A stretch of DNA of 64,000 bases, taken from the NCBI GenBank assembly GCA_028673005.1, contig CM054116.1, positions 130,549,547 to 130,613,546 of the forward strand. The letters run 5' to 3'. Shown here piece by piece: positions 60,441 through 64,000 of the stretch. The position numbers were made by a program, and so were the translations under genes. Source of the DNA: Tanypteryx hageni (lineage: Eukaryota; Arthropoda; Insecta; Odonata; Petaluridae). Each line of letters starts with the position of its first letter. Within the stretch, counting starts at the first letter, position 1. The notes under the pieces are model-generated. The model saw only the letters and a list, made by a program, of their open reading frames with translations, was not told the origin of the DNA and searched no databases.

Positions 60441-60958
60441 GAGCGCCACTTTCGTGGAACTATTTGGATTTTACGTTCGTTTTGCTCTTTTGCGATTTGG
60501 GAAAATGTGGTGCGATGGTGCGTTCGTGAAATACACGGCTCGTTCGCTTGTCGCGTTGAAGTCCTTGAGCAGAAAATATTCTTTAACTCGATTAAACGAC
60601 GAAACTGTTTGCGATTTTTCTTTACACGACTCGCCTTCGCTGCGAAACGTTATCATTTGGTCGAATAATACATTAGTGCAACTCACAAGGCAACTGAGTT
60701 TTTAACTAAAAAATACGAGACGGAATATAAAAATTAAAATTTTCACTTTAAAACTGAGTAAATATTATTACTTCTGTTGCAGATTTAACACCGACACATC
60801 TAACATAATTTCGCCTTTTATTTTTGAGAGTTTTAGAAATAGCGGTAGCCGTCAGAAAAAACTGCTACAATGGAGTGTAGATAGATCATTCTGCATTCCG
60901 TCATTGAGAAACTGCATGACTAGGTTTTCATTACAATTAATCTAAGATACTGCCCATG
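60441..60958. other. Unassigned DNA
   Basis: The frame at 60454-60705 and its antisense partner show no domain. Nothing else recognised. Confidence 0.45.
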
Positions 60959-60970
60959 GTTATCACGATA

Positions 60971-61279
60971 GTTTGTGTATTTCTGGCTAATCAAATTCTT
61001 GGATTATTATAGCCATAACTCCTTCCACAATGAACACACACACACACACACAATGGAGGAGGGAAACCCGTTGTCGGCATTAGCCTACTCTTAACGAAGA
61101 GCACCAAGGGGATCAACTGCTTAACGTCCCTTCCTAAGGACGGTGCGCTGACTTGCGCGGTCTCCTCAAACCACACAAACGGGATGGGACTATCCCAGGT
61201 TGAAAAATCCGGCCTCTGCCGGATTCGAACCTGGAACATCTGCGTGGAAGGCGAACTCTCTAACCACTCCGCCACTCCC
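60971..61279 (-). mobile_element. Complete tRNA-derived SINE with 12-bp target duplication
   Basis: GTTATCACGATA occurs exactly at 60959-60970 and 61280-61291. On the minus strand the insert starts with a tRNA-Gly(TCC)-like head: GGGAGTGGCGGAGTGGTTAG (A box), loop CTTCCAC, and GGTTCGAATCC (B box). The body contains GGGACGTTAAGCAG, GATCCCCTTGGTGC and TTAAGAGTAGGCTAATGCCG, then a (GT)n stretch (complement 61033-61052) and a short 3' region. Head-first orientation and flanking duplication fit LINE-mediated retroposition. Exact direct repeats suggest relatively recent insertion. Confidence 0.88.
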
Positions 61280-61291
61280 GTTATCACGATA

Positions 61292-61783
61292 AATTTATAA
61301 ATATATTGTAATCGTTTTTCAATTTTTTTCCTATTGCTACTGCCTTTTAAAAATCTCTCTTTCGATCCAATCGACAGACAACACCAGCGTTCCGCTTGGG
61401 CCGATCCCATTCAAAATTGTAAATAGAAAAATAATTCGAACATCTCCCTTATCTTTCTTCCACTCGCTTCTTCTAACTATTCTCTCTTCATCTCCTCTCA
61501 TCCCTTTGCCTTTTCTCTCATTCCTCTTCCTCCCTACTCATAGTCATTTTTGTGTACTACCTCGTTATTTCTACTACGGATATGTTCTCCTTCCGTCTCT
61601 CCCGGTTTACAGTTGGAAATGGGATATAACGATGCATTCGTGACCGTATGTCACTTTCACGTCGACAACTACTCGTTATTTGCCTGAAACTACGAATACC
61701 ATCCTGGAGGGAGAGGGGTTGTGTCGGGGGGAGGTGGCGTGGAGAGGTGGTTGGAGGAGGTGGTAATGGGATCGATTTAACTA
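61292..61783. other. Unassigned DNA with C/T patches
   Basis: 61440-61540 is pyrimidine-rich. No gene is recognised. Confidence 0.5.
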
Positions 61784-62711
61784 CACACATCCCTCGATGC
61801 GTTCTCTAAAATAGCCGTTTAAATCAAAACCGTGTAAATCCAAACTATAAGTCTACCGCAATCATAATAACATTTAGGGTGTACTGTGGTTGTGGCATAA
61901 TCCCTCATTCCGCTTGGCACTCTCCCCTCTCACCCTTCCTTACCACTCGGGCTATCGCTTTCTCGGTCCTTTTCTACCTACACTGTTGCCAAATATTCGC
62001 AAAACTTCGTCTAGGCAGTCAACTGTAAACAGTGAGAACTGACAACCTAAGGAGGGGAAGGATGGACTTGTGGTGGGGTGGGGGCAGTCTAGATGACAGA
62101 GGGAACTTCCCCTCCGTGCGCGGCGGAAGTCCGCGCATGATCTTGTTTGCGGCAGACCTATAATACTTCATATGAAATTTAGGGTTAGGTTCCGATTTAT
62201 TTTAAAATAAAGCATGTTTTGGAAATTTATTTATATATTTATCTGAAAGTTGAATTCGGATGTAATAGTAATATAAACATTATATAAATGAACCTTTACA
62301 TTAATAAAATATAAATGCATAAAAGAAATTTTAACTCAGAAGTAATGAAAGAGTAAACATTAGAGAAAATAACACATATTAAACTAAACAAAAACTTCAT
62401 ACAATCTAGAAAATTCAAAATTGAAGGAATAAAAAATTGTTTTGCAAGGAAATACATTCAATTATAAAATTGAAAGAAATGATTTAACGAAAACCAATAA
62501 ATTTCTCCTAAATCACTGTCATCTTCAGTTTCATAAACAAATTTACCAACAGAGATCCAGTGTAAATCGAGAAATGAACGCATTTTCTTGACCGTATAAA
62601 TTCGAAACTGTGTACATTAAATTCCTGTAAATCGAGAGATGGCTGCGTTTTCTTGAACGTGTAAAACCGAAACCGTGTACATCAAGTACCGTGTAAATCG
62701 AGGGATAGGTG
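61784..62711. mobile_element. pogo/Tigger-like non-autonomous TIR element, 928 bp
   Basis: The left end CACACATCCCTCGATG and the complement of the right end CACCTATCCCTCGATT match at 13 of 16 bases and are each bordered by TA (61782-61783 and 62712-62713), the target duplication of Tc1/mariner-pogo elements. The right side carries 2.3 tandem copies of a ~65-bp unit (62565-62711, GTAAATCGAGAGATGG-like), each repeating a version of the terminal sequence. No transposase; the interior is GC-richer near 62040-62150. Confidence 0.65.
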
Positions 62712-62713
62712 TA

Positions 62714-63590
62714 TATTTAACCAGTTTTAATAGCTTAACTCGGAATCTAAACAAATCTTTTTCTTGGGAATCGTTGCATTTAAAAATTGTTAAAGTCGAA
62801 ATATGAACTCGAGACTTAAAAAGGTGATGTGCTGAAAGAATGAAGTTTAGATTTGTTATTGCGGAAATTCAACTTCCGAAATAGTACTTTTGCATTCTCT
62901 CTGTTGGAGACGTTGGCTACAAACTGCCGTTCATGTGATTACTGTCTTTGTAATGATGTCATATAAGCCTCTAGTATTATGTATCGGCTAGTGAACAAGT
63001 AAAATATAACGTGGGTGTTTAATTATGATAAAAAAATCTTTTCTGACCTTAGTTGTTAATATTTGAAATAAAATAGTTTTACATTAATTTATTCGTACAG
63101 CATTCAGTGTTGGTACAAAAATGAGCGATCTATCCCCGAGAGTTTTCAGGTTATGACAATTTTACATGTAGCATACATACTATCATTACTTTGGTAAATG
63201 ATCTAATTTCTTAAATTTTAACGTTTGCAAATATTTTAATGAAACAGGAATTGACGAATTTTTCATTTTATTAATTATTGAACTGTTATTGGTTATATTA
63301 GACGAAAAATAAAAAATGAAATAATTAGAAAATTAACGTTAAGAAATGAAACTTTTTAAATCTAGTAAATGGTAAAAAATAAATTTTAGTGCAAGTATTC
63401 AAATACTCTCTTTTAATTCCATAAATACATTTAAAAATTTGGCATGCAGTTTGAAAGATTCCTTTTGTATTAAAAAAAATATTTTATTATAGTGAATACA
63501 TTGGATAAGAGCAACCTCACAACCTTCCTTTATTTCTTGCTGAAAATTTAAGCTGCTAACTGATACTTTTAAAGCAGCGCATGAAATTAT
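62714..63590. other. Unassigned AT-rich DNA
   Basis: Nothing recognised. Confidence 0.55.
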
Positions 63591-64000
63591 CACACTTTCT
63601 TCCATTCCCATTCCCTAACTACATAAATCCCACTCCATCTGCTGCTCATTCTCTCTCTCATTTCCTCCCTTTCTCCCTCTCTCTTCTTCCTCCGCCAACT
63701 ACCGACGCCCATCCTGCTCTCCGTGGCGCGACACCGCCACAAACAAATGGTCTTATTACCTCCCTTCCATCGTCCTCTGCTGCCGCTGAAGGTTTCCTGA
63801 GAGGGAACGTAGCCTGGCAGAAAAGATGTGTCTCTGGAAATGGATTAGGGCCTTGACTGCCTGGCCTCGCCCTCGCCCGGAGCCTGGCCCCGTGGTGGGG
63901 GAAGCTACGGGCGCCACAGAGGGGCGGGATGTGGCTGAGAGGGGCGGCGAGTTAAGAGCGCGACGGATGCGAGGGGCGGCGGGGGACGGGCGTACGGTCA
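63591..64000. other. C/T patch passing into a GC-rich block at the window edge
   Basis: 63640-63695 is C/T-rich, and from 63710 to the end the DNA is CpG- and G-rich (GGGGCGGC words), cut by the window edge. The 91-codon frame at 63581-63856 has no recognised domain. Confidence 0.4.

Noticed and set aside
1..64000. CRISPR array, rRNA genes, telomeric TTAGG arrays, bacterial operons
   Set aside because: No regularly spaced short repeats with unique spacers, no rRNA-like conserved blocks, no TTAGG runs, and no dense coding organisation were seen.

Overview
The window looks like arthropod, probably insect, nuclear DNA. It is AT-rich overall, has no operon-like packing, and contains no long open frame with real coding character. 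What can be recognised is decayed transposable elements: a CR1/Jockey-type LINE, hAT-type transposase remains, tRNA-derived SINEs, pogo-like and hAT-like terminal-inverted-repeat elements, and probable Penelope-type or retrozyme pieces. The order of insect cannot be fixed from this sequence. I recognise no host protein-coding gene, rRNA gene, functional tRNA gene or CRISPR array. The window is best read as intergenic or intronic sequence.

Layout. 1-6 kb: AT-rich DNA, a GC-rich block with a 16-base G run, a polypurine tract, and a first copy of a hairpin-ended repeat (4.1 kb). 6.1-6.95 kb: the 3' part of a LINE on the minus strand with the reverse transcriptase FADD motif. 10.3-18.4 kb: three same-strand copies of one ~550-650 bp repeat, a foldback element (11.3-12.0 kb) and a broken hAT-like transposase (14.9-15.9 kb, minus). 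20.4-21.3 kb: a GC-richer block. 23.8-24.6 kb: a small TIR element and a tRNA-like repeat. 26.3 kb: a (TA)n array. 29.6-35.7 kb: a hAT end, a second hairpin-ended repeat, LINE 3' ends with different tetranucleotide tails, long C/T and G/A tracts, a Helitron-like 3' end and a ~293 bp tandem array. 37.3 kb: a tRNA-derived SINE head. 38.5-41.4 kb: long C/T tracts. 41.6-41.8 kb: a near-perfect palindrome with hammerhead-ribozyme-like core motifs, flanked by a 12-bp target-site duplication. 44.7-52.7 kb: several TIR elements, a second copy of the tRNA-like repeat and further hammerhead-like motifs. 55-64 kb: C/T tracts, an inverted repeat (57.5 kb), a CpG-rich block with stacked G runs (59.6-60.4 kb), a complete SINE with a 12-bp target-site duplication (61 kb) and a pogo-like TIR element with TA flanks (61.8-62.7 kb).

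No genes act together here in the usual sense. The clearest pattern is architectural. At least four repeat families of unrelated sequence share one plan: a terminal 8-10 bp stem-loop followed by a short A-rich stretch on one side, and a tetranucleotide array of the (GTCC)n or (CAGA)n kind just inside it. That plan and the 41.6 kb palindrome are the two observations I would follow up first. Element names rest on motif recognition by eye; no database search was run.
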